This document shows positions 8,594 to 16,295 of a stretch of 64,000 nucleotides of DNA, in pieces. Positions within the stretch are counted from its first letter, which is position 1; each line of letters begins with the position of its first letter. Under the pieces are notes generated by a model, which worked only from the letters and a program-made list of their open reading frames with translations, searched no databases and was not told where the DNA came from. The stretch comes from Roseovarius sp. M141 (GTDB lineage Bacteria; Pseudomonadota; Alphaproteobacteria; Rhodobacterales; Rhodobacteraceae). The position numbers and the translations under genes are program-made. Location of the stretch: contig NZ_VCNH01000008.1 of assembly GCF_024355225.1 (NCBI RefSeq), positions 3,410,001-3,474,000 on the forward strand. Direction: 5' to 3'.

Positions 8594-8620
8594 GTCAGGG
8601 CGGCACCCCGTCGCCCTGAC
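8594..8620 (+). promoter_or_regulatory. intercistronic hairpin between binding protein and permeases
   Basis: A perfect 9-bp inverted repeat GTCAGGGCG/CGCCCTGAC with a 9-base loop lies in the only sizeable gap of the operon. It has no T-run. Its place is typical of 3' hairpins that protect the abundant binding-protein mRNA and lower permease expression. Confidence 0.6.
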
Positions 8621-8640
8621 CCGCAACCGGGAGACGCCTG

Positions 8641-9333
8641 ATGGACCTGATACTGGAATACCAATCCCAGTTGATTGACGGAACGCTCATGACGATCAAG
8701 CTGGCGCTGACGTCCCTTGTCATCGCGCTGTTGTTCGGGCTGCTGGGCGCCTGGGCGAAACTGTCCTCCAGCCGTCTGGCGCGGCGTCTGGCCGGGCTGT
8801 ACACGACCATCGTGCGCGGCGTGCCCGACCTCGTGCTGATCCTGCTGGTTTTTTACGGCGGTCAGGTGACGCTGAACAATATCGGCGTGATGACCGGCCT
8901 GTGGGGCTATATCGAGGTCAGCCAGTTTGCTGCCGGTGCCTGCACCATTGGCGTGATTTTCGGCGCCTATTTCACCGAAACGTTCCGGGGGTCGATCATG
9001 GCCATCCCGCGCGGCCAAATCGAAGCAGGGATCAGCTGCGGCATGTCCAGAACGCTGATTTTCCGCCACATCATCTGGCCCCAGATGGTGCGCTATGCGT
9101 TGCCGGGTTTTACCAACAACTGGCTGGTGCAACTCAAGACGACGGCGCTGGTTTCGGTCATCGGCCTTCAGGATCTGGTCTATAACGCGTTCACCGCAGG
9201 CCGCTCCACGGGCCAGCTGTTCACCTTCATGGCGGCGGCTTTTGTCATCTATCTGATGCTGACCGCCGTTTCGGATGTTTTGCTGCGCGCGCTTGAGCGG
9301 CACTACAGCCGCGGCGTGGTGAGGGCTGGATGA
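8641..9333 (+). CDS. ABC transporter permease (HisQ/OccQ-like)
   Basis: A 230-aa inner-membrane permease with about five hydrophobic segments. The cytoplasmic EAA loop reads IEAGISCGMSRTLIFRHIIWP, matching the ATPase-contact motif of the HisMQ family. The second permease gene starts within its stop codon (ATGATGG), so the two subunits form the membrane heterodimer of the importer. Confidence 0.89.
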   Translation: MDLILEYQSQLIDGTLMTIKLALTSLVIALLFGLLGAWAKLSSSRLARRLAGLYTTIVRGVPDLVLILLVFYGGQVTLNNIGVMTGLWGYIEVSQFAAGACTIGVIFGAYFTETFRGSIMAIPRGQIEAGISCGMSRTLIFRHIIWPQMVRYALPGFTNNWLVQLKTTALVSVIGLQDLVYNAFTAGRSTGQLFTFMAAAFVIYLMLTAVSDVLLRALERHYSRGVVRAG

Positions 9334-10091
9334 TGGAAAATATACTGTCCTATATCCCGCTCGATATCGCGCTGATCGCCGAGAATTTTGACCGTTTCCT
9401 ATATGGTGTGTGGATCACGCTGAACCTGACGTTTCTGGCGCTGCTGCTGGGTGGGCTGATCGCGATTCCCATGGCGATCGCGCGCGCATCCAGGCACCCT
9501 GTCTTCAACCCGCTGGTACAGGGCTACACCTATGTCTTTCGCGGCACGCCGCTGCTGGTCCAGACCTATCTGATCTATTACGGCGTCGGGCAGTTCGATG
9601 TCATCCGCAACAGCTTTCTGTGGGATCCGATCCTGTCTTCGGCATGGTGGTGCGCGTTGATCGCGTTCACCCTCAATACGGCGGCCTACACGACCGAGCT
9701 GCTGCGCGGTTCCATCGCCGACACCCCAACCGGCGAGGTCGAGGCAGCCATCGCCACCGGCCATTCCTACCGCAGCCGCATGCGCCGGATCATCCTGCCC
9801 TCGGCCTTCCGACGGGCGATCCCGGCCTATTCCAATGAGGTCATCTTCATGCTGCACGGGTCGGTCATCGCCAGCACGATCACGCTTCAGGATATCCTTG
9901 GGGTCGGGCGCTGGCTGAACGGGCGCTACTATCTGGCCTATGAGGGGTTCATCACGGCGGCGGTGCTCTATTTCCTGATCGTTCTGTGCATCACATGGGC
10001 CTTCCGCTGGTTCGAGCGCCGCTATCTGCGCCATCTGGTCCGCCGCACCGAGGAGGTGAAGCCTGATATCGCCCCCACCCCCGTCACCTGA
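9330..10091 (+). CDS. ABC transporter permease (HisM/OccM-like)
   Basis: A 253-aa permease, the partner of the preceding one. Hydrophobic segments are near residues 25-50, 55-80, 90-115 and 195-225. The EAA loop reads VEAAIATGHSYRSRMRRIILP. The start is either of two adjacent ATG codons. It is the last gene of the operon that begins with the DAO-family oxidoreductase. Confidence 0.89.
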   Translation: MMENILSYIPLDIALIAENFDRFLYGVWITLNLTFLALLLGGLIAIPMAIARASRHPVFNPLVQGYTYVFRGTPLLVQTYLIYYGVGQFDVIRNSFLWDPILSSAWWCALIAFTLNTAAYTTELLRGSIADTPTGEVEAAIATGHSYRSRMRRIILPSAFRRAIPAYSNEVIFMLHGSVIASTITLQDILGVGRWLNGRYYLAYEGFITAAVLYFLIVLCITWAFRWFERRYLRHLVRRTEEVKPDIAPTPVT

Positions 10092-10149
10092 AGCGAGATT
10101 CAGATAGCGCATTTTTGCTCAGCTACAGGGTCCGTCTGAAGCGTTGCGA

Positions 10150-10656
10150 ATGGATGCCCTCGTGTTTTGGAGAATGACAAAAACCTTGCTGATCCTTCCG
10201 GGGACCGCGCTGATCTACGTCCCGCTTGTGATCCACTGGCTTGGCGACCGTTGGCCGTTTGGCCCCATGGACGGGACGGGTATTCAATGGGTCTTGGCCG
10301 TAATACTGGCCATACCCGCACTTGTTCTGGCCGTCAGGACGATGGTCCTGTTCACGCGCGAAGGCCAAGGGACCCCGGCGCCATGGGACCCACCCCGGAA
10401 ATTTGTCGTGACTGGACCCTACCGATACATGCGCAACCCGATGCTTTTGTCCGTCATTCTCATGATCCTCGCAGAAGCTTTGGCGCTGGGTAGCCTTCTG
10501 CTCCTTGGCTGGGCGGTGGCCTTCTTTCTTCTCAACACAGTCTATTTCGCTGTCAAAGAAGAACCGGATCTGGAGCGGCGCTTTGGCGAGGATTACCTGC
10601 GTTACAAGGCGAACGTGCCGCGATGGGTTCCTCTTTTGCAGCCCTACGACTCCTAG
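10150..10656 (+). CDS. isoprenylcysteine carboxyl-methyltransferase-family membrane protein
   Basis: A 168-aa integral membrane protein with four predicted helices (about 8-28, 42-62, 98-120 and 122-140). The segment GTPAPWDPPRKFVVTGPYRYMRNPM, followed by EEPDLERRFGEDYLRY, is the SAM-binding signature of the ICMT/PEMT-like family. The substrate is unknown; bacterial members methylate lipids or prenyl compounds, or are uncharacterised. The start is uncertain: an ATG at 10174 follows GGAGA too closely, and a TTG at 10144 is also in frame. It is not obviously linked to the transporter operon 58 bases upstream. Confidence 0.75.
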   Translation: MDALVFWRMTKTLLILPGTALIYVPLVIHWLGDRWPFGPMDGTGIQWVLAVILAIPALVLAVRTMVLFTREGQGTPAPWDPPRKFVVTGPYRYMRNPMLLSVILMILAEALALGSLLLLGWAVAFFLLNTVYFAVKEEPDLERRFGEDYLRYKANVPRWVPLLQPYDS

Positions 10657-10788
10657 AGCAGCGACAGATGGCTACTTGCGATGGCTCAAATGTTGCGCGG
10701 CTTGTGAATGACGGCAGGGCGGACACAGCGCCGCGTCATCGGATATCAGAAATACGGTCGTCGTGATTTAGTCCTACGACGCCCTCAA

Positions 10789-10811
10789 GGCGGGGCATCC
10801 TGTGCCCCGCC
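10789..10811 (-). terminator. stem-loop between convergent genes
   Basis: The 9-bp perfect inverted repeat GGCGGGGCA/TGCCCCGCC has a 5-base loop. It lies 34 bases after the EF-hand gene stop. There is no T-run, so it may act as a processing or rho-associated end rather than an intrinsic terminator. The 10657-10788 stretch holds nothing else I can name. Confidence 0.5.
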
Positions 10812-10844
10812 CCCAGCGTCGAATCAGCTGCGGTCGCCACCTTT

Positions 10845-11396
10845 TCAGTCTTTGCGTGAGCCGCCCTTGTGACCATGCCCGCGGCCGTGGTCCTCCATCG
10901 ATAGCGCGCCATCGCCGTTGCGATCCATCCGCTCGACCAACCCGCCAAAGCGGTTGTCCATCTCCTCGTCGCTGATCGTGCCGTCGCCATCCGCGTCAAG
11001 GCGCTGGAACGCACGGACCATCTTCGTGCGGGTCAGATCGCGGTAGACCGTGTCGAACTCCTCGATGCTGAGCCCGCCATCGCCGTCGGCATCCGCCGCC
11101 GTGACCTGTGCTGCGCGGAAGGTGTCGACCTCATCCTGGGTAACTTTGCCGTCCCCATTGCCGTCCATCCGCTGGAACATCTGCTGCATCATCTCAGACT
11201 TGCCACGTCCGCCATAGCCGTGTCCGCGACCATGTGAGCGATGCCCGTTGGATGCAGCTTTGGTCACTTGGGCGGAAGCCGCCGGGGTGCCACTTGCGTC
11301 CTGTGCGGGCGCGGTCTGCGCAGTCGCAATCGCGGTTCCCGCTGTCAGGGCAATGGCGGCGGCGAAAAGAACGGGGAGGGAGTTTGTCGGTTTCAT
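10845..11396 (-). CDS. secreted EF-hand calcium-binding protein
   Basis: A 183-aa exported protein. The signal peptide ends around residue 27 (ATAQTAP), a low-complexity Ala/Gln/Thr linker follows, then four EF-hand loops of DxDxDG type: MDGNGDGKVTQDE, ADADGDGGLSIEE, LDADGDGTISDEE and MDRNGDGALSMED. The tail is Gly/His/Lys-rich. It should bind Ca2+ in the periplasm or outside. I chose ATG 11396 because AAAGGT lies upstream at good spacing; an upstream in-frame start would spoil the signal peptide. It is downstream of, and in the same direction as, the histidine kinase gene, so it may be its output or its ligand sensor. Confidence 0.82.
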   Translation of the reverse strand: MKPTNSLPVLFAAAIALTAGTAIATAQTAPAQDASGTPAASAQVTKAASNGHRSHGRGHGYGGRGKSEMMQQMFQRMDGNGDGKVTQDEVDTFRAAQVTAADADGDGGLSIEEFDTVYRDLTRTKMVRAFQRLDADGDGTISDEEMDNRFGGLVERMDRNGDGALSMEDHGRGHGHKGGSRKD

Positions 11397-11423
11397 TTCA
11401 AGACCTTTCTTTGTGTTCCTCAA

Positions 11424-11441
11424 AAGGGGCCAGCGCCCCTT
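11424..11441 (-). promoter_or_regulatory. hairpin in the EF-hand gene leader
   Basis: AAGGGGC/GCCCCTT with a 4-base loop, followed on the minus strand by TTTTGAGG, lies 28 bases upstream of the EF-hand ATG. It could be a weak terminator for the histidine kinase transcript, an attenuator, or an operator. Confidence 0.45.
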
Positions 11442-11506
11442 GACCTCAACTTAGGTGCTAATCGCACATTATGTGTGTCAGCGGGCCAGTCGATTTGTCG
11501 TCAGTC

Positions 11507-11539
11507 GTCGCAAGCCTTCATTCTGATACAGCTTGCGAC
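11507..11539. promoter_or_regulatory. 9-bp inverted repeat between kinase and EF-hand gene
   Basis: GTCGCAAGC and GCTTGCGAC form a perfect inverted repeat separated by 15 bases. It lies between the kinase stop and the EF-hand leader. As DNA it could be a regulator site (half-sites about 24 bases centre to centre); as RNA it is a hairpin. The sequence does not decide. Confidence 0.45.
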
Positions 11540-11617
11540 AAACTCGGCATCGGATGGCCGGTCCGGGCACCGAACATGCCCGCGCAGGGCCACCCTACAG
11601 CCGTTGCCATGCCCAAT

Positions 11618-12982
11618 TCAGGCCGATCTCTGCAACGGCAGAGTTACTGTCGCGCGCAGTCCACCTTCAACGCGATTTTCAAGCATGATCTGGCCACCGT
11701 GCGCGATAATGGTCGTGCGCGCGATCGAAAGGCCCAGGCCCGCACCGCCGGTGTCCAGGTTACGGCTGTCATCGCCCCGGGTAAACGGCTGGAACATGGC
11801 ATCCAGATGATCTGTCGGGATGCCGGGACCAGTGTCCTCGATCGTGACGATGGCATGTCGCGCGTCCTGCGATAGCGTAACCGTCGCTTCGCCGCCGTAG
11901 CGTATGGCGTTGTCGATGAGGTTGCCGATAGCCCGGCCAAGGGCTACGGGGCGGCCCGTCACTTGGACTTTTGCATCGGCACTGAATGTCACGGCGCGAT
12001 CATCGCAAAGATGTCTAATCAACGCGCCCAGTTCGACCGGCTTCACCTCCTCTGCGTCCCGTCCCTCTTTTGCATATCTGACAAGGCCATCGGCCATCAC
12101 GGTCATCGCGTCCAGTGTGCGTACCATCGCGTCGCGCAGGTCCGAATCGTCGACCATTTCGGCACGGATGCGCAGGCTGGTCATCGGCGTGCGCAGATCA
12201 TGGCCCACAGCGGCAAACATGCGCATCCGCTCGGCGTCAAACTGCGATATCTCGGCCTGCATCGCGTTAAAGGCGCGCGCCGCGTCGCGCATTTCCCGCG
12301 GACCTTCTTCGGGTACCCGCGCGGTGCGGTCGCCGCGCCCGGCTGCCTCGGCGGCGTGGGACAGCCGGCCCAGTGGTTTCGTCAACAGGCGGGCAACGGC
12401 GATGGCAACGCCAAGCACGCAGAGCAGCGACAGGGCAAGAACGATCAGAATCGACTTGCCGTCGACATGGCGGGGGCGGGGTGGCGCGCCGCTGATCACA
12501 ACGTTGAGCCATTGGGCCTGTCCGCCCTGCGCGACAAGCGGCGCGGTGATGCCGATGAACCCGCCCGTTCGCCCCCCATGCCGCCGGTCAGAGGCACCCG
12601 CCCGATGCGGACGCTCGATAGTGCCCACTGTCACATCGTCACGTTTCAGCGTTTCGGCAAGCCGCGCCGCGATGTATTGGGACCGGGTGTCCGTGCCGAT
12701 TTCGCGCAGCAACGGGGTCTTTCCCACCCTCACCCGCGCAAAACGAGACGACGCCTCCCGCGCAATCACCCGCCGGGCCCGTGCATCGACAGCCTCCATC
12801 GCGGAAATAAGGTCCACGACACGCTCAATCACGCGGTCTTCGGTGGCTTGCCGACCAAAGCGCCGCTGTTCAAAATTGAGGACAACCAGTGCAATCGCGT
12901 TGGCGACGAGCAAAGCGATCGCCAGCAGCAGGACAATGCGCCCTGCCAGCGCATCGGGAAGAAGACGTCTGAGCCGATTCAT
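11618..12982 (-). CDS. sensor histidine kinase (EnvZ-type)
   Basis: A 454-aa inner-membrane kinase. TM1 is about 15-37, a periplasmic sensor region 38-176, TM2 about 177-200, then HAMP. The dimerisation domain has phospho-acceptor His261 (GHDLRTPMTSL), and the ATPase domain shows NLIDNAIRYG, DTGPGIP and GAGLGLSIA. The start ATG overlaps the response-regulator stop (TGATG), so the pair is co-translated. The periplasmic part is Arg-rich with an RRHGGRTGG stretch; the signal is unknown. The downstream calcium-binding gene makes a divalent-cation signal conceivable but unproven. Confidence 0.88.
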   Translation of the reverse strand: MNRLRRLLPDALAGRIVLLLAIALLVANAIALVVLNFEQRRFGRQATEDRVIERVVDLISAMEAVDARARRVIAREASSRFARVRVGKTPLLREIGTDTRSQYIAARLAETLKRDDVTVGTIERPHRAGASDRRHGGRTGGFIGITAPLVAQGGQAQWLNVVISGAPPRPRHVDGKSILIVLALSLLCVLGVAIAVARLLTKPLGRLSHAAEAAGRGDRTARVPEEGPREMRDAARAFNAMQAEISQFDAERMRMFAAVGHDLRTPMTSLRIRAEMVDDSDLRDAMVRTLDAMTVMADGLVRYAKEGRDAEEVKPVELGALIRHLCDDRAVTFSADAKVQVTGRPVALGRAIGNLIDNAIRYGGEATVTLSQDARHAIVTIEDTGPGIPTDHLDAMFQPFTRGDDSRNLDTGGAGLGLSIARTTIIAHGGQIMLENRVEGGLRATVTLPLQRSA

Positions 12983-13701
12983 CAGCCGGCCTCCGTCACG
13001 TCCGCCACCAGCCTGTAGCCGCCACCCCATTCGGTAATCAGGATCTGAGGGTCTTTGGGATTGACCTCGATCTTGCGGCGCAGGCGGCTGATCTGGTTGT
13101 CGATGGCACGGTCATATGCCTTTGCCTCTCGCCCGGCGGTCAGATCCAGCAAGGTCGCGCGGCTCAACACACTGCGCGGCTGATCAAGGAAAATACCTAA
13201 CAGGCGATTTTCAGCGGTGGTCAGCGTAACAACCTGGCCATCATCGCCGATCAGTTTCAGGGCATCCGGGGCATGCACCCAGCCGGCAAAGGCGCGCCGC
13301 TCGCTGGGCGGGGCGGCCACCTCGGGCGGGGTGCGCCGCAGGATCGCGCGGATGCGCGCCAACAGCTCGCGCGGGTTGAACGGCTTGACCAGATAATCAT
13401 CAGCCCCGATCTCAAGCCCGACGATGCGGTCCGTTTCATCCGCCATCGCGGTCAACAGCAGCACAGGCGGGCCGTCATGGGCAACCAGCCATCGGCACAG
13501 GCTCAGCCCGTCCTCGCCCGGCATCATGATGTCGAGGACGACGAGGTGAATGGCCGCCTCCTCCAAGATCTCGCGCGCTTGGGCGGCATCCGCGGCCAGC
13601 CGTGTTCGCAGCCCCTGCTTGCGCAGATATTGGCTGAGCGGCTCGCGAATATCGCGGGCATCGTCAACGATCAGGATCTGCGGTGCGATCGGGTCTGTCA
13701 T
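12982..13701 (-). CDS. OmpR-family response regulator
   Basis: A 239-aa two-domain regulator. The receiver has the acidic pair DD near 13-14, phospho-acceptor Asp57 (VVLDIMMPGEDG), the conserved Thr-Ala, and Lys in LVKPFNPRELL. The C-terminal winged helix (about 140-235) has LTTAENRLL and QISRLRRKI as in OmpR. ATG 13701 is preceded by a strong GGAGGAG site; the frame is open further upstream but nothing supports an earlier start. Confidence 0.9.
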   Translation of the reverse strand: MTDPIAPQILIVDDARDIREPLSQYLRKQGLRTRLAADAAQAREILEEAAIHLVVLDIMMPGEDGLSLCRWLVAHDGPPVLLLTAMADETDRIVGLEIGADDYLVKPFNPRELLARIRAILRRTPPEVAAPPSERRAFAGWVHAPDALKLIGDDGQVVTLTTAENRLLGIFLDQPRSVLSRATLLDLTAGREAKAYDRAIDNQISRLRRKIEVNPKDPQILITEWGGGYRLVADVTEAG

Positions 13702-14027
13702 GATTGTTCTCCTCCGGCGATGTCCGGTTTTCGCTATCCTGAATAGCGTCGTTTTCCGCAGAAATAATAGCAACAGGCGGGCCATTCGGGGAAAGATAAG
13801 TGTCGCAAAATGTATCAAGCGGCCGCGGCGATGCGCACCGTGATAGTCCGGCGTCGGTGCTGAAAAAACCCTCCCGCAGTTGGCCCCGAAAGTGGCATGC
13901 AGGGCAGTGAACGCCTCAGGGAAAGCCTGCCGAATCCGAAAAAATCGCAACTGTCTTGGAACCGATCTGCACCGCGTCAGTTGTGTGCCCAGAGCGAAGA
14001 ACAGTAATGCAAACAAGGAGTACCAAG
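13702..14027. promoter_or_regulatory. divergent intergenic region (response regulator / PRC-barrel gene)
   Basis: This stretch has no gene that I can support. It contains a 6-bp hairpin CGCTAT/ATAGCG at 13732-13748 in the regulator leader and must contain both divergent promoters. AAGGAG at 14015-14020 is the ribosome site for the plus-strand gene. No operator of a known family is recognisable. Confidence 0.5.
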
Positions 14028-14876
14028 ATGAAGACCCTTCTGAGCACAACCGCACTCGTGATCGCAATGACCGGCGCCGTCAGTGCCGAAACCAGCGCCA
14101 CTGGCTTTGGTCAGGTCGAAATGCAGCAGAGCGATTTCTACGCCTCCAAACTGATCGGCATGCGTATCTACAACGCCGAAAATGCCGTTGAAGCAGACGC
14201 GACAATCGCAGACGGCGGTGAAGTCGAGTGGGACGATATCGGTGAGATCAACGATATCATCGTGACCCAAGATGGCACTGTCAGTGCAGTGATCCTGGGC
14301 GTCGGCGGCTTCCTCGGGATTGGCGAGCGCGACGTCGCAGTACCGATGGACGAGATCACGGTCGTGCGCGAGGAAGGCGACAGCGACGACCGCTTCCTCG
14401 TGGTGTCGACGACCAAAGAGGCGCTGGAGCAGATGCCCGCATTCGAGCGTGGCGATGATATGGCCGAAGCCGAAATGGTCGCAGACGATGATGTCGCCGT
14501 CAATGATACGGCGCAGATGACCAATGAGGGCGCCCAGCGCGAATTGCTGCCCCGTCCGGCAGTCGAGCGTGAAGGTTACGCCGAAGTTGAAATGAGCCAA
14601 GTCACCGAGATGACATCCGAGCAACTGGAAGGTGCTGTCGTATACGGCGCGAATGACGAAAGCGTCGGCGAGGTCGACAGTCTGGTTCTGGGCGACGACG
14701 GCAAAGTGTCCCACGTGGTCATCAATGTCGGCGGCTTCCTGGGCCTCGGCGAGAAGCCTGTCGCAGTGACGTTTGACGAACTCCAGATCCTGCAACAGCA
14801 GGACGGTGACGACGTGCGTATCTATATCGACAGTACCCAAGAACTTCTGGAAGCGCAGCCCGAATACGAAATGTAA
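14028..14876 (+). CDS. exported protein with two PRC-barrel domains
   Basis: A 282-aa protein with a cleavable signal peptide (residues 1-20, VSA-ET). It has two similar PRC-barrel repeats at about 34-115 and 195-275. Each contains a D-x-I/V-G-E-I/V-D element and a GGFLG(I/L)GE(R/K)xVAV block. A long acidic Glu/Asp/Met linker separates them. Overall it is very acidic. PRC-barrel proteins of this exported type are common in Rhodobacteraceae, are often stress-related, and lack a defined reaction. The start is set by AAGGAG 7 bases upstream. Confidence 0.82.
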   Translation: MKTLLSTTALVIAMTGAVSAETSATGFGQVEMQQSDFYASKLIGMRIYNAENAVEADATIADGGEVEWDDIGEINDIIVTQDGTVSAVILGVGGFLGIGERDVAVPMDEITVVREEGDSDDRFLVVSTTKEALEQMPAFERGDDMAEAEMVADDDVAVNDTAQMTNEGAQRELLPRPAVEREGYAEVEMSQVTEMTSEQLEGAVVYGANDESVGEVDSLVLGDDGKVSHVVINVGGFLGLGEKPVAVTFDELQILQQQDGDDVRIYIDSTQELLEAQPEYEM

Positions 14877-14898
14877 CCCGGGTGATCTGACACACGAC

Positions 14899-14929
14899 AA
14901 GGCCCGTCCTTAACAGGATGGGCCTTTTT
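14899..14929 (+). terminator. rho-independent terminator of the PRC-barrel gene
   Basis: The stem AAGGCCCGTCCT/AGGATGGGCCTT is 12 bp with one G-T pair, has a TAAC loop, and runs straight into a T-run. It is the clearest intrinsic terminator in the window. Confidence 0.93.
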
Positions 14930-14998
14930 CATGCGCCTATGGCCGACGCGTCTGCGCTTACAAGGGGCAGTCAGATGCAATCACAGGGTGCTGGTCAG

Positions 14999-15541
14999 TC
15001 AGGCCCGCGACAGCACCGCGCGGGGCCGCGCCCGGTACAGCGCGGACGTCACGAGTCCCGCCAGCACCGCCTTGATCACATCGCCGGGTATAAAGGCCGT
15101 GACCAGCATGGTCGCCTCGCCCAGTGTCTTGCCCAGCACCTGCGCCATGCCCACGATGCCAAAAACATAGAGGACCACACCGCCAACAGCAGCCGCAACC
15201 CCAGCCGCGACAGCCAGCGGCGCGCTGCGCCAGCTTTGGGTGATGAGACCCGCGACGAACGCGGCAATCGGGAAGGCGAGAAAGAAACCGCCGGTGGGGC
15301 CGACGATCACACCCAGCCCGCCTTTGCCGCCAGACAATAGCGGCATACCAAGGCACACCAGCAGCATGAACAACAGAACCGCCATTGCTCCGCGTTTAGC
15401 GCCCAGAACGGTGCCGCACAGCATGACGCCAAGGCTCTGCGCGGTGATCGGCACGCCGAAGGGCAGCATGATTGCCGGGATGATCCCCAGCGCGGCGATA
15501 AGCGCGGCAAAGAGCGCAATGAGCGCGATATTACGTTCCAT
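14999..15541 (-). CDS. bioY: biotin transporter substrate-binding S component BioY
   Basis: A 180-aa membrane protein with about six helices, matching the BioY length (about 190). The family block GVMLCGTVLGAKRGAMAVLLFMLLVCLGMPLLSGG carries the glycine-rich loop, and GPTGGFFLAFPIAAFVAGL follows. It binds biotin in the membrane and works with BioM/BioN encoded just upstream. ATG 15541 was chosen because the family starts immediately before the first helix. It is separated from bioN by a hairpin-rich 157-base gap, so it may have its own promoter or be attenuated. Confidence 0.88.
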   Translation of the reverse strand: MERNIALIALFAALIAALGIIPAIMLPFGVPITAQSLGVMLCGTVLGAKRGAMAVLLFMLLVCLGMPLLSGGKGGLGVIVGPTGGFFLAFPIAAFVAGLITQSWRSAPLAVAAGVAAAVGGVVLYVFGIVGMAQVLGKTLGEATMLVTAFIPGDVIKAVLAGLVTSALYRARPRAVLSRA

Positions 15542-15603
15542 GGGCGGACGGCTCCTGTCTGGGGTCGGGGGACGTTGCGCCGGAATTCGCGCCCAACGCA
15601 ACC

Positions 15604-15633
15604 AAAAATTCGCGTCGGGCAATCTGCCGACGC
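15604..15633 (-). terminator. terminator-like hairpin between bioN and bioY
   Basis: GCGTCGG/CCGACGC with an 8-base loop is followed on the minus strand by GAATTTTTGG and on the plus strand by AAGTTTTT, so it could work in both directions. On the minus strand it would limit read-through from bioMN into bioY. Confidence 0.55.
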
Positions 15634-15651
15634 AAGTTTTTGAGAATCCCC

Positions 15652-15701
15652 TAAAGCGTTTCGCAAAAAACCTGAATCACAGCTTTTCGCGAAACGCTTT
15701 A
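15652..15701. repeat. inverted repeat TAAAGCGTTTCGC / GCGAAACGCTTTA
   Basis: Two perfect 13-bp arms are separated by 24 bases immediately after the bioN stop. The same palindrome with the arms fused (GCGTTTCGCGAAACGCTTTA) occurs at 23062-23081, which makes it a repeated intergenic element rather than chance. Confidence 0.7.
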
Positions 15702-16295
15702 AACCCCACCGCGCGCCTTCAGCGCGTCGGCCACATGCTCGGCGTCGTCTATCGCGATCAGGGTAAACGGCAGCACGATCCGCCAGCCCGGACGGCGGGG
15801 CGACCGCGCGCGCCACGCGCGTGACATCGCCATGCCCTTGTCCGCCAGCATCGGCGTGAACCGAATGACCAGCGCGATCCCCAACTCCAGCGCGCGCGTG
15901 TCCATTCCGAAACGGCGCAAGGGGGACGCCAGCCAGCGCACAACCCGGATCATGTCCGACAGCCGTGTCGTCATGGTGACAAGGTTGGCCAGCCCCACCG
16001 CCGTCACCAGCCGCAGCGCGATCACCGCGCCCTGCGCCGGTGTCGCCGTGACCAGATGCCAAAGGCAAATCACCGCCAGAAATGGCCACAGCATCCGTAT
16101 CCGCGTCATGCCGCTGCGGAAAAACACCGCTCCGGGCGCGACATAAAGCGCCAGCATCACGACAAATGCCGCCCCCTGCCCCGCCGCGCTGTCCAGCGCG
16201 AACAGCCCCATCGTGGCAATGCACAGCGCGCCCAGTTTGGCCCCCGCAGGCCAGCCATGCGCCCATGTCTCAACCGGCGAGGTCAGAGATATCAT
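15699..16295 (-). CDS. bioN: biotin ECF transporter transmembrane protein BioN
   Basis: A 198-aa T-component membrane protein with four to five helices. The cytoplasmic coupling region contains the paired Ala-Arg-x-like motifs of the CbiQ/BioN family (FRRFGMDTRALELGIALVIRF and AMSRAWRARSPRRPGW region). It overlaps bioM by 26 bases; GGGAGG lies 5 bases before the chosen ATG. It links the BioM ATPase to BioY. Confidence 0.86.
   Translation of the reverse strand: MISLTSPVETWAHGWPAGAKLGALCIATMGLFALDSAAGQGAAFVVMLALYVAPGAVFFRSGMTRIRMLWPFLAVICLWHLVTATPAQGAVIALRLVTAVGLANLVTMTTRLSDMIRVVRWLASPLRRFGMDTRALELGIALVIRFTPMLADKGMAMSRAWRARSPRRPGWRIVLPFTLIAIDDAEHVADALKARGGV

Noticed and set aside
11963..13018. 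Plus-strand frames opposite the histidine kinase and response regulator
   Set aside because: Arg/Ser/Pro-rich antisense translations with no domain; both strands are open because of GC-rich third positions.
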